A stretch of 64,000 bases of DNA from Sepiola atlantica (taxonomy: Eukaryota; Mollusca; Cephalopoda; Sepiida; Sepiolidae): positions 310,001-374,000 of the forward strand of contig CAUVYP010000579.1 of assembly GCA_963556195.1 (NCBI GenBank), in the 5' to 3' direction. Made by a program: the position numbers and the translations under genes. A model generated the notes under the pieces. The model made no database searches. It was not told the DNA's origin and was given only the letters and a program-made list of their open reading frames with translations. This document shows positions 1-8,900 of this stretch, in pieces; position 1 is the first letter of the stretch, and every line of letters begins with the position of its first letter.

Positions 1-158
1 ATCGACATATCTCCGGGAGTACAAGAGCTGAACTTCTGAAACTTGGTACTTCAGTAGAGAATGTGTGTCCGCTAATGTCTGCAAAGTTTCGGAGCACAAT
101 TCTTTTAAATGTGGAAGTTATTAACAAAAGACCTATCAACTTTAAATCGCACTAAATT
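1..158 (+). repeat. Partial monomer at left edge (L type)
   Basis: These are sites 29-186 of a monomer; the first 28 bases lie outside the window. It carries the L-type marks G87, T133, T150, AGACCT and T171. It matches the same part of the monomer at 1833-2018, one 10-monomer period downstream. Confidence 0.95.
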
Positions 159-213
159 TTGTTGATGTTTTGCGTATTCAGTTTGTATCGACATATCTCC
201 GGGAGTACAAGAG

Positions 214-230
214 CTGAACTTCTGAAACTT
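214..230 (+). repeat. Internal direct subrepeat CTGAACTT / CTGAAACTT
   Basis: Two adjacent near-identical words, CTGAACTT (214-221) and CTGAAACTT (222-230), sit in every monomer at sites 56-72. They differ by one inserted A and may be a relic of how the 186-bp unit grew. The right-domain tags at sites 56, 57 and 64 fall inside this element. Confidence 0.6.
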
Positions 231-315
231 CGTACATCAGTAGAAAATGTGTGTCCGCTATTGTCTGCAAAGTTTCGGAGCACAATTCTCATAAATGTGG
301 AAGTTATAAACAAAA

Positions 316-336
316 GCGATATCAACTTAAAATCGC
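316..336. other. Short inverted repeat GCGAT / ATCGC (example in first full monomer)
   Basis: GCGAT (316-320) and ATCGC (332-336) are perfect 5-bp inverted arms with an 11-base loop. The element recurs at sites 158-178 in A, C, Q and P monomers. D and L monomers lose the left arm because they read AGACCT. It overlaps the ATCAAC/GTTGAT dyad, so as single-strand hairpins the two would be alternatives. A function is not shown. Confidence 0.55.
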
Positions 337-352
337 ACTAAATTTTGTTGAT
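321..352. other. Imperfect 32-bp dyad spanning the monomer junction (example)
   Basis: The left arm is ATCAAC (321-326), two unpaired T, then AAAAT (329-333). The right arm is ATTTT (342-346) followed by GTTGAT (347-352). All 11 base pairs match, with a 2-base bulge and an 8-base loop (334-341). It recurs once per monomer. D and L monomers keep the outer 6 bp and a shortened inner stem. P monomers replace ATCAAC with ATACCT and lose the outer arm. This could be a protein-binding palindrome or hairpin; no role is demonstrated. Confidence 0.6.
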
Positions 353-530
353 GTTTTGCGTATTCAGTTTGTATCGACATATCTCCGGGAGTACAAGAGC
401 TGAACTTCTGAAACTTGGTACTTCAGTAGAAAATGTGTGTCCGCTAATGTCTGCAAAGTTTCGGAGCACAATTCTTATAAATGTGGAAGTTATTAACAAA
501 AGACCTATCAACTTTAAATCGCACTAAATT
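345..530 (+). repeat. Representative D-type monomer
   Basis: D monomers have the baseline body and a divergent tail: T150 (GTTATTAAC), AGACCT at sites 157-162 in place of AGCGAT, and T171 (AACTTTAAATCG). The four tail differences travel together, so D is a real lineage and not recurrent point mutation. D often follows A or CLL-type neighbours and marks segment ends in the higher-order repeats. Confidence 0.92.
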
Positions 531-716
531 TTGTTGATGTTTTGCGTATTCAGTTTGTATCGACATATCTCCGGGAGTACAAGAGCTGAACTTCTGAAAC
601 TTGGTACTTCAGTAGAAAATGTGTGTCCGCTATTGTCTGCAAAGTTTCGGAGCACAATTCTCATAAATGTGGAAGTTATAAACAAAAGCGATATCAACTT
701 AAAATCGCACTAAATT

Positions 717-902
717 TTGTTGATGTTTTGCGTATTCAGTTTGTATCGACATATCTCCGGGAGTACAAGAGCTGAACTTCTGAAACTTGGTACTTCAGTA
801 GAAAATGTGTGTCCGCTAATGTCTGCAAAGTTTCAGAGCACAATTTGTATAAATGTGGAAGTTATAAACACAAGCGATATCAACTTAAAATCGCACTAAA
901 TT
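717..902 (+). repeat. Representative Q-type monomer
   Basis: Q monomers carry A119 (TTTCAGAGC), ATTTGTATAAATG in place of ATTCTTATAAATG, and C155 (AAACACAAGCG). They alternate with C monomers in the left domain (Q-C-Q-C runs). In the right domain they are largely replaced by relatives with ATTCTTATA, ATTTATATA or ATTTTTATA at the same place. Confidence 0.92.
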
Positions 903-1460
903 TTGTTGATGTTTTGCGTATTCAGTTTGTATCGACATATCTCCGGGAGTACAAGAGCTGAACTTCTGAAACTTGGTACTTCAGTAGAAAATGTGTGTCC
1001 GCTAATGTCTGCAAAGTTTCAGAGCACAATTTGTATAAATGTGGAAGTTATAAACACAAGCGATATCAACTTAAAATCGCACTAAATTTTGTTGATGTTT
1101 TGCGTATACAGTTTGTATCGACATATCTCCGGGAGTACAAGAGCTGAACTTCTGAAACTTGGTACTTCAGTAGAAAATGTGTGTCCGCTAATGTCTGCAA
1201 AGTTTCGGAGCACAATTCTTATAAATGTGGAAGTTATAAACAAAAGCGATATCAACTTAAAATCGCACTAAATTTTGTTGATGTTTTGCGTATTCAGTTT
1301 GTATCGACATATCTCCGGGAGTACAAGAGCTGAACTTCTGAAACTTGGTACTTCAGTAGAAAATGTGTGTCCGCTAATGTCTGCAAAGTTTCAGAGCACA
1401 ATTTGTATAAATGTGGAAGTTATAAACACAAGCGATATCAACTTAAAATCGCACTAAATT

Positions 1461-1646
1461 TTGTTGATGTTTTGCGTATTCAGTTTGTATCGACATATCT
1501 CCGGGTGTACAAGAGCTGAACTTCTGAAACTTGGTACTTCAGTAGAAAATGTGTGTCCGCTAATGTCTGCAAAGTTTCGGAGCACAATTCTTATAAATGT
1601 GGAAGTTATAAACAAAAGCGATATCAACTTAAAATCGCACTAAATT
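1461..1646 (+). repeat. Representative T46 C-type monomer (left-domain marker)
   Basis: This baseline monomer carries T46 (CCGGGTGTAC for CCGGGAGTAC). I count 15 T46 monomers, starting at 1461, 3321, 4995, 6483, 7041, 9273, 11505, 14109, 17271, 20247, 22293, 23967, 24525, 25269 and 25827, and none after 26009. It usually follows a Q monomer and precedes a T98 D monomer. The change breaks the 9-bp dyad CTCCGGGAG at sites 39-47. Confidence 0.9.
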
Positions 1647-1832
1647 TTGTTGATGTTTTGCGTATGCAGTTTGTATCGACATATCTCCGGGAGTACAAGA
1701 GCTGAACTTCTGAAACTTGGTACTGCAGTAGAAAATGTGTGTCCGCTAATGTCTGCAAAGTTTCGGAGCACAATTCTTATAAATGTGGAAGTTATAAACA
1801 AAAGCGATATCAACTTAAAATCGCACTAAATT

Positions 1833-2018
1833 TTGTTGATGTTTTGCGTATTCAGTTTGTATCGACATATCTCCGGGAGTACAAGAGCTGAACTTCTGAA
1901 ACTTGGTACTTCAGTAGAGAATGTGTGTCCGCTAATGTCTGCAAAGTTTCGGAGCACAATTCTTTTAAATGTGGAAGTTATTAACAAAAGACCTATCAAC
2001 TTTAAATCGCACTAAATT
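1833..2018 (+). repeat. Representative L-type monomer
   Basis: L is a D-tailed lineage with T133 (ATTCTTTTAAATG) and usually G87 (GTAGAGAATG). A sub-lineage with G121 (TTTCGGGGC) occurs at 7599, 10017, 12249, 20991, 23037 and 26385; the 20991 and 23037 copies have a C-type tail. L usually follows a G20 C-type monomer and precedes an A monomer. Confidence 0.88.
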
Positions 2019-3525
2019 TTGTTGATGTTTTGCGTATTCAGTTTGTATCGACATATCTCCGGGAGTACAAGAGCTGAACTTCTGAAACTTCGTACATCAG
2101 TAGAAAATGTGTGTCCGCTATTGTCTGCAAAGTTTCGGAGCACAATTCTCATAAATGTGGAAGTTATAAACAAAAGCGATATCAACTTAAAATCGCACTA
2201 AATTTTGTTGATGTTTTGCGTATTCAGTTTGTATCGACATATCTCCGGGAGTACAAGAGCTGAACTTCTGAAACTTGGTACTTCAGTAGAAAATGTGTGT
2301 CCGCTAATGTCTGCAAAGTTTCGGAGCACAATTCTTATAAATGTGGAAGTTATTAACAAAAGACCTATCAACTTTAAATCGCACTAAATTTTGTTGATGT
2401 TTTGCGTATTCAGTTTGTATCGACATATCTCCGGGAGTACAAGAGCTGAACTTCTGAAACTTGGTACTTCAGTAGAAAATGTGTGTCCGCTATTGTCTGC
2501 AAAGTTTCGGAGCACAATTCTCATAAATGTGGAAGTTATAAACAAAAGCGATATCAACTTAAAATCGCACTAAATTTTGTTGATGTTTTGCGTATTCAGT
2601 TTGTATCGACATATCTCCGGGAGTACAAGAGCTGAACTTCTGAAACTTGGTACTTCAGTAGAAAATGTGTGTCCGCTAATGTCTGCAAAGTTTCAGAGCA
2701 CAATTTGTATAAATGTGGAAGTTATAAACACAAGCGATATCAACTTAAAATCGCACTAAATTTTGTTGATGTTTTGCGTATTCAGTTTGTATCGACATAT
2801 CTCCGGGAGTACAAGAGCTGAACTTCTGAAACTTGGTACTTCAGTAGAAAATGTGTGTCCGCTAATGTCTGCAAAGTTTCAGAGCACAATTTGTATAAAT
2901 GTGGAAGTTATAAACACAAGCGATATCAACTTAAAATCGCACTAAATTTTGTTGATGTTTTGCGTATACAGTTTGTATCGACATATCTCCGGGAGTACAA
3001 GAGCTGAACTTCTGAAACTTGGTACTTCAGTAGAAAATGTGTGTCCGCTAATGTCTGCAAAGTTTCGGAGCACAATTCTTATAAATGTGGAAGTTATAAA
3101 CAAAAGCGATATCAACTTAAAATCGCACTAAATTTTGTTGATGTTTTGCGTATTCAGTTTGTATCGACATATCTCCGGGAGTACAAGAGCTGAACTTCTG
3201 AAACTTGGTACTTCAGTAGAAAATGTGTGTCCGCTAATGTCTGCAAAGTTTCAGAGCACAATTTGTATAAATGTGGAAGTTATAAACACAAGCGATATCA
3301 ACTTAAAATCGCACTAAATTTTGTTGATGTTTTGCGTATTCAGTTTGTATCGACATATCTCCGGGTGTACAAGAGCTGAACTTCTGAAACTTGGTACTTC
3401 AGTAGAAAATGTGTGTCCGCTAATGTCTGCAAAGTTTCGGAGCACAATTCTTATAAATGTGGAAGTTATAAACAAAAGCGATATCAACTTAAAATCGCAC
3501 TAAATTTTGTTGATGTTTTGCGTAT
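1861..3525. repeat. 10-monomer higher-order repeat, copy 2 (1665 bp retained)
   Basis: Identical to 1-1665 as read. The tenth position is not a G20 C monomer but a D monomer (3507) with a private AAACTTTCGG change, so the second copy is joined to a different continuation. Confidence 0.92.
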
Positions 3526-4250
3526 TCAGTTTGTATCGACATATCTCCGGGAGTACAAGAGCTGAACTTCTGAAACTTGGTACTTCAGTAGAAAATGTGT
3601 GTCCGCTAATGTCTGCAAACTTTCGGAGCACAATTCTTATAAATGTGGAAGTTATTAACAAAAGACCTATCAACTTTAAATCGCACTAAATTTTGTTGAT
3701 GTTTTGCGTATTCAGTTTGTATCGACATATCTCCGGGAGTACAAGAGCTGAACTTCTGAAACTTGGTACTTCAGTAGAAAATGTGTGTCCGCTAATGTCT
3801 GCAAAGTTTCGGAGCACAATTCTTATAAATGTGGAAGTTATTAACAAAAGACCTATCAACTTTAAATCGCACTAAATTTTGTTGATGTTTTGCGTATTCA
3901 GTTTGTATCGACATATCTCCGGGAGTACAAGAGCTGAACTTCTGAAACTTCGTACATCAGTAGAAAATGTGTGTCCGCTATTGTCTGCAAAGTTTCGGAG
4001 CACAATTCTCATAAATGTGGAAGTTATAAACAAAAGCGATATCAACTTAAAATCGCACTAAATTTTGTTGATGTTTTGCGTATTCAGTTTGTATCGACAT
4101 ATCTCCGGGAGTACAAGAGCTGAACTTCTGAAACTTGGTACTTCAGTAGTAAATGTGTGTCCGCTAATGTCTGCAAAGTTTCAGAGCACAATTCTTATAA
4201 ATGTGGAAGTTATAAACAAAAGCGATATCAACTTAAAATCGCACTAAATT

Positions 4251-4436
4251 TTGTTGATGTTTTGCGTATTCAGTTTGTATCGACATATCTCCGGGAGTAC
4301 AAGAGCTGAACTTCTGAAACTTGGTACTTCAGTAGAAAATGTGTGTCCGCTAATGTCTGCAAAGTTTCGGAGCACAATTCTTATAAATGTGGAAGTTATA
4401 AACAAAAGCGATATCAACTTAAAATCGCACTAAATT
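4251..4436 (+). repeat. Representative baseline C-type monomer
   Basis: I used this monomer as the reference for site numbering. It has G73, T78, A103, G119, CTT at 130-132, ATAAACAAAAGCGAT and the AACTTAAAATCG tail. Counting its bases gives 67 G+C of 186 (36%). It contains one TaqI site (TCGA, 30-33), one AluI site (AGCT) and one EcoRV site (GATATC), which would each give a ladder from the array. Confidence 0.93.
4381..4402 (+). other. Paired TTATAAA words (example)
   Basis: TTATAAA occurs at 4381-4387 and again at 4396-4402, 15 bp apart, within sites 131-152 of baseline monomers. A-type (CATAAA) and L-type (TTTTAAA) monomers lose the first copy; D, L and P types (TTATTAA) lose the second. 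They resemble TATA boxes, but with no initiator or transcript evidence I treat them as AT-rich sequence words, not promoters. Confidence 0.35.
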
Positions 4437-6296
4437 TTGTTGATGTTTTGCGTATTCAGTTTGTATCGACATATCTCCGGGAGTACAAGAGCTGAACTTC
4501 TGAAACTTGGTACTTCAGTAGAAAATGTGTGTCCGCTAATGTCTGCAAAGTTTCAGAGCACAATTTGTATAAATGTGGAAGTTATAAACACAAGCGATAT
4601 CAACTTAAAATCGCACTAAATTTTGTTGATGTTTTGCGTATTCAGTTTGTATCGACATATCTCCGGGAGTACAAGAGCTGAACTTCTGAAACTTGGTACT
4701 TCAGTAGAAAATGTGTGTCCGCTAATGTCTGCAAAGTTTCGGAGCACAATTCTTATAAATGTGGAAGTTATAAACAAAAGCGATATCAACTTAAAATCGC
4801 ACTAAATTTTGTTGATGTTTTGCGTATTCAGTTTGTATCGACATATCTCCGGGAGTACAAGAGCTGAACTTCTGAAACTTGGTACTTCAGTAGAAAATGT
4901 GTGTCCGCTAATGTCTGCAAAGTTTCAGAGCACAATTTGTATAAATGTGGAAGTTATAAACACAAGCGATATCAACTTAAAATCGCACTAAATTTTGTTG
5001 ATGTTTTGCGTATTCAGTTTGTATCGACATATCTCCGGGTGTACAAGAGCTGAACTTCTGAAACTTGGTACTTCAGTAGAGAATGTGTGTCCGCTAATGT
5101 CTGCAAAGTTTCGGAGCACAATTCTTATAAATGTGGAAGTTATTAACAAAAGACCCATCAACTTTAAATCGCACTAAATTTTGTTGATGTTTTGCGTATT
5201 CAGTTTGTATCGACATATCTCCGGGAGTACAAGAGCTGAACTTCTGAAACTTCGTACATCAGTAGAAAATGTGTGTCCGCTATTGTCTGCAAAGTTTCGG
5301 AGCACAATTCTCATAAATGTGGAAGTTATAAACAAAAGCGATATCAACTTAAAATCGCACTAAATTTTGTTGATGTTTTGCGTATGCAGTTTGTATCGAC
5401 ATATCTCCGGGAGTACAAGAGCTGAACTTCTGAAACTTGGTACTTCAGTAGAACATGTGTGTCCGCTAATGTCTGCAAAGTTTCGGAGCACAATTCTTAT
5501 AAATGTGGAAGTTATAAACACAAGCGATATCAACTTAAAATCGCACTAAATTTTGTTGATGTTTTGCGTATTCAGTTTGTATCGACATATCTCCGGGAGT
5601 ACAAGAGCTGAACTTCTGAAACTTTGTACTTCAGTAGAGAATGTGTGTCCGCTAATGTCTGCAAAGTTTCGGAGCACAATTCTTTTAAATGTGGAAGTTA
5701 TTAACAAAAGACCTATCAACTTTAAATCGCACTAAATTTTGTTGATGTTTTGCGTATTCAGTTTGTATCGACATATTCTCGGGAGTACAAGAGCTGAACT
5801 TCTGAAACTTCGTACATCAGTAGAAAATGTGTGTCCGCTATTGTCTGCAAAGTTTCGGAGCACAATTCTCATAAATGTGGAAGTTATAAACAAAAGCGAT
5901 ATCAACTTAAAATCGCACTAAATTTTGTTGATGTTTTGCGTATTCAGTTTGTATCGACATATCTCCGGGAGTACAAGAGCTGAACTTCTGAAACTTGGTA
6001 CTTCAGTAGAAAATGTGTGTCCGCTAATGTCTGCAAAGTTTCAGAGCACAATTTGTATAAATGTGGAAGTTATAAACACAAGCGATATCAACTTAAAATC
6101 GCACTAAATTTTGTTGATGTTTTGCGTATTCAGTTTGTATCGACATATCTCCGGGAGTACAAGAGCTGAACTTCTGAAACTTGGTACTTCAGTAGAAAAT
6201 GTGTGTCCGCTAATGTCTGCAAAGTTTCGGAGCACAATTCTTATAAATGTGGAAGTTATAAACAAAAGCGATATCAACTTAAAATCGCACTAAATT

Positions 6297-6854
6297 TTGT
6301 TGATGTTTTGCGTATTCAGTTTGTATCGACATATCTCCGGGAGTACAAGAGCTGAACTTCTGAAACTTGGTACTTCAGTAGAAAATGTGTGTCCGCTAAT
6401 GTCTGCAAAGTTTCAGAGCACAATTTGTATAAATGTGGAAGTTATAAACACAAGCGATATCAACTTAAAATCGCACTAAATTTTGTTGATGTTTTGCGTA
6501 TTCAGTTTGTATCGACATATCTCCGGGTGTACAAGAGCTGAACTTCTGAAACTTGGTACTTCAGTAGAAAATGTGTGTCCGCTAATGTCTGCAAAGTTTC
6601 GGAGCACAATTCTTATAAATGTGGAAGTTATAAACAAAAGCGATATCAACTTAAAATCGCACTACATTTTGTTGATGTTTTGCGTATTCAGTTTGTATCG
6701 ACATATCTCCGGGAGTACAAGAGCTGAACTTCTGAAACTTGGTACTTCAGTAGAAAATGTGTGTCTGCTAATGTCTGCAAAGTTTCGGAGCACAATTCTT
6801 ATAAATGTGGAAGTTATTAACAAAAGACCTATCAACTTAAAATCGCACTAAATT
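6297..6854. repeat. 3-monomer tandem duplication, copy 1
   Basis: Q, T46 C and T98 D in tandem with the same three at 6855-7412. Both T46 monomers share a private CACTACATTTT junction (TAC where TAA is usual). The third monomer here has a D core but the baseline AACTTAAAATCG tail, unlike its counterpart, which marks it as the exchange junction. Confidence 0.88.
6669..6854 (+). repeat. Chimeric monomer: T98 D body with baseline tail
   Basis: The monomer has T98, T150 and AGACCT of the D lineage but A171 (AACTTAAAATCG) of the C/Q lineage. The switch lies between sites 162 and 171. It is followed by Q, exactly as the same chimera at 24711-24896 is. Confidence 0.8.
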
Positions 6855-7412
6855 TTGTTGATGTTTTGCGTATTCAGTTTGTATCGACATATCTCCGGGA
6901 GTACAAGAGCTGAACTTCTGAAACTTGGTACTTCAGTAGAAAATGTGTGTCCGCTAATGTCTGCAAAGTTTCAGAGCACAATTTGTATAAATGTGGAAGT
7001 TATAAACACAAGCGATATCAACTTAAAATCGCACTAAATTTTGTTGATGTTTTGCGTATTCAGTTTGTATCGACATATCTCCGGGTGTACAAGAGCTGAA
7101 CTTCTGAAACTTGGTACTTCAGTAGAAAATGTGTGTCCGCTAATGTCTGCAAAGTTTCGGAGCACAATTCTTATAAATGTGGAAGTTATAAACAAAAGCG
7201 ATATCAACTTAAAATCGCACTACATTTTGTTGATGTTTTGCGTATTCAGTTTGTATCGACATATCTCCGGGAGTACAAGAGCTGAACTTCTGAAACTTGG
7301 TACTTCAGTAGAAAATGTGTGTCTGCTAATGTCTGCAAAGTTTCGGAGCACAATTCTTATAAATGTGGAAGTTATTAACAAAAGACCTATCAACTTTAAA
7401 TCGCACTAAATT
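6855..7412. repeat. 3-monomer tandem duplication, copy 2
   Basis: Q, T46 C with the CACTACATTTT junction, and T98 D with a normal D tail. The period is 558 bp relative to 6297-6854. Confidence 0.88.
7227..7412 (+). repeat. Representative T98 D-type monomer
   Basis: A D monomer with T98 (GTGTCTGCTAATG for GTGTCCGCTAATG). It closes several higher-order units, in all three domains. In the right domain a version with T86 (GTAGTAAATG) occurs at 37545, 45543, 48519, 58563 and 60423. Confidence 0.87.
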
Positions 7413-8900
7413 TTGTTGATGTTTTGCGTATTCAGTTTGTATCGACATATCTCCGGGAGTACAAGAGCTGAACTTCTGAAACTTCGTACATCAGTAGAAA
7501 ATGTGTGTGCGCTATTGTCTGCAAAGTTTCGGAGCACAATTCTCATAAATGTGGAAGTTATAAACAAAAGCGATATCAACTTAAAATCGCACTAAATTTT
7601 GTTGATGTTTTGCGTATTCAGTTTGTATCGACATATCTCCGGGAGTACAAGAGCTGAACTTCTGAAACTTGGTACTTCAGTAGAAAATGTGTGTCCGCTA
7701 ATGTCTGCAAAGTTTCGGGGCACAATTCTTTTAAATGTGGAAGTTATTAACAAAAGACCTATCAACTTTAAATCGCACTAAATTTTGTTGATGTTTTGCG
7801 TATTCAGTTTGTATCGACATATCTCCGGGAGTACAAGAGCTGAACTTCTGAAACTTCGTACATCAGTAGAAAATGTGTGTCCGCTATTGTCTGCAAAGTT
7901 TCGGAGCACAATTCTCATAAATGTGGAAGTTATAAACAAAAGCGATATCAACTTAAAATCGCACTAAATTTTGTTGATGTTTTGCGTATGCAGTTTGTAT
8001 CGACATATCTCCGGGAGTACAAGAGCTGAACTTCTGAAACTTGGTACTTCAGTAGAAAATGTGTGTCCGCTAATGTCTGCAAAGTTTCGGAGCACAATTC
8101 TTATAAATGTGGAAGTTATAAACAAAAGCGATATCAACTTAAAATCGCACTAAATTTTGTTGATGTTTTGCGTATTCAGTTTGTATCGACATATCTCCGG
8201 GAGTACAAGAGCTGAACTTCTGAAACTTGGTACTTCAGTAGAGAATGTGTGTCCGCTAATGTCTGCAAAGTTTCGGAGCACAATTCTTTTAAATGTGGAA
8301 GTTATTAACAAAAGACCTATCAACTTTAAATCGCACTAAATTTTGTTGATGTTTTGCGTATTCAGTTTGTATCGACATATCTCCGGGAGTACAAGAGCTG
8401 AACTTCTGAAACTTGGTACTTCAGTAGAAAATGTGTGTCCGCTAATGTCTGCAAAGTTTCGGAGCACAATTCTTATAAATGTGGAAGTTATTAACAAAAG
8501 ACCTATCAACTTTAAATCGCACTAAATTTTGTTGATGTTTTGCGTATTCAGTTTGTATCGACATATCTCCGGGAGTACAAGAGCTGAACTTCTGAAACTT
8601 CGTACATCAGTAGAAAATGTGTGTCCGCTATTGTCTGCAAAGTTTCGGAGCACAATTCTCATAAATGTGGAAGTTATAAACAAAAGCGATATCAACTTAA
8701 AATCGCACTAAATTTTGTTGATGTTTTGCGTATTCAGTTTGTATCGACATATCTCCGGGAGTACAAGAGCTGAACTTCTGAAACTTGGTACTTCAGTAGA
8801 AAATGTGTGTCCGCTAATGTCTGCAAAGTTTCAGAGCACAATTTGTATAAATGTGGAAGTTATAAACACAAGCGATATCAACTTAAAATCGCACTAAATT
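7413..8900. repeat. Irregular left-domain block, 8 monomers
   Basis: Order: A with a private GTGCGC change, G121 L, A, G20 C, L, D, A, Q. The GTGCGC A monomer reappears at 9645 and 11877, linking this block to the 12-mer that follows. Confidence 0.82.
7971..8156 (+). repeat. Representative G20 C-type monomer
   Basis: G20 changes GTATTCAG to GTATGCAG; the rest is baseline. It is usually found between an A and an L monomer, for example at 9831, 12063, 14667, 28059, 30105, 31779, 34011, 42009 and 50751. It is absent from the pure right-domain 11-mer. Confidence 0.85.

Larger units (their letters stand above)
159..344 (+). repeat. Representative A-type monomer
   Basis: The A subtype is defined by C73 and A78 (CTTCGTACATCAG instead of CTTGGTACTTCAG), T103 (CTATTG) and C132 (ATTCTCATAAATG), followed by the baseline tail. 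I count roughly 68 A-type monomers, spread through all three domains, typically one every two to five monomers. It is the most stable marker of register in the higher-order repeats. C132 removes the first of the two TATAAA-like words present in baseline monomers. Confidence 0.93.
1..1860. repeat. 10-monomer higher-order repeat, copy 1
   Basis: Ten monomers in the order L, A, D, A-like hybrid, Q, Q, C with A20, Q, T46 C, G20 C. By line-by-line reading, positions 1-1665 are identical to 1861-3525, breaking at 1666 (G) against 3526 (T). The private A20 change (GTATACAG) occurs only here, at 1089 and 2949, which supports a single recent 1860-bp tandem duplication. Confidence 0.92.
3507..6296. repeat. 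Irregular left-domain block, 15 monomers
   Basis: Order: D, D, A, A119 C-like with T86, C, Q, C, Q, T46 D, A, G20 with C155, L, A, Q, C. No adjacent whole-unit duplication is seen. Private changes include CATATTCTC for CATATCTCC in the monomer at 5739, CTTTGTACTTC in 5553 and GAACATGTG in 5367. The monomer at 4995 joins a T46 first half to a D tail. Confidence 0.82.

Noticed and set aside
197..205. 9-bp dyad CTCCGGGAG as an operator
   Set aside because: Four-base arms around a single G are too short to call a binding site, and T46 and G46 monomers break it without other consequence.
230..246. CENP-B box
   Set aside because: A-type monomers contain TTCG, and CGGGA occurs in the conserved part, but the required spacing TTCG-4-A-2-CGGG is not met on either strand.
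159..341. Open frames of 60 codons in every monomer, up to 122 codons where the stop is lost
   Set aside because: They start at TTG or an internal ATG, repeat with the satellite period, and their subtype differences mostly change residues. One ancestral 186-bp unit with a chance open frame explains all copies, so I do not annotate genes.
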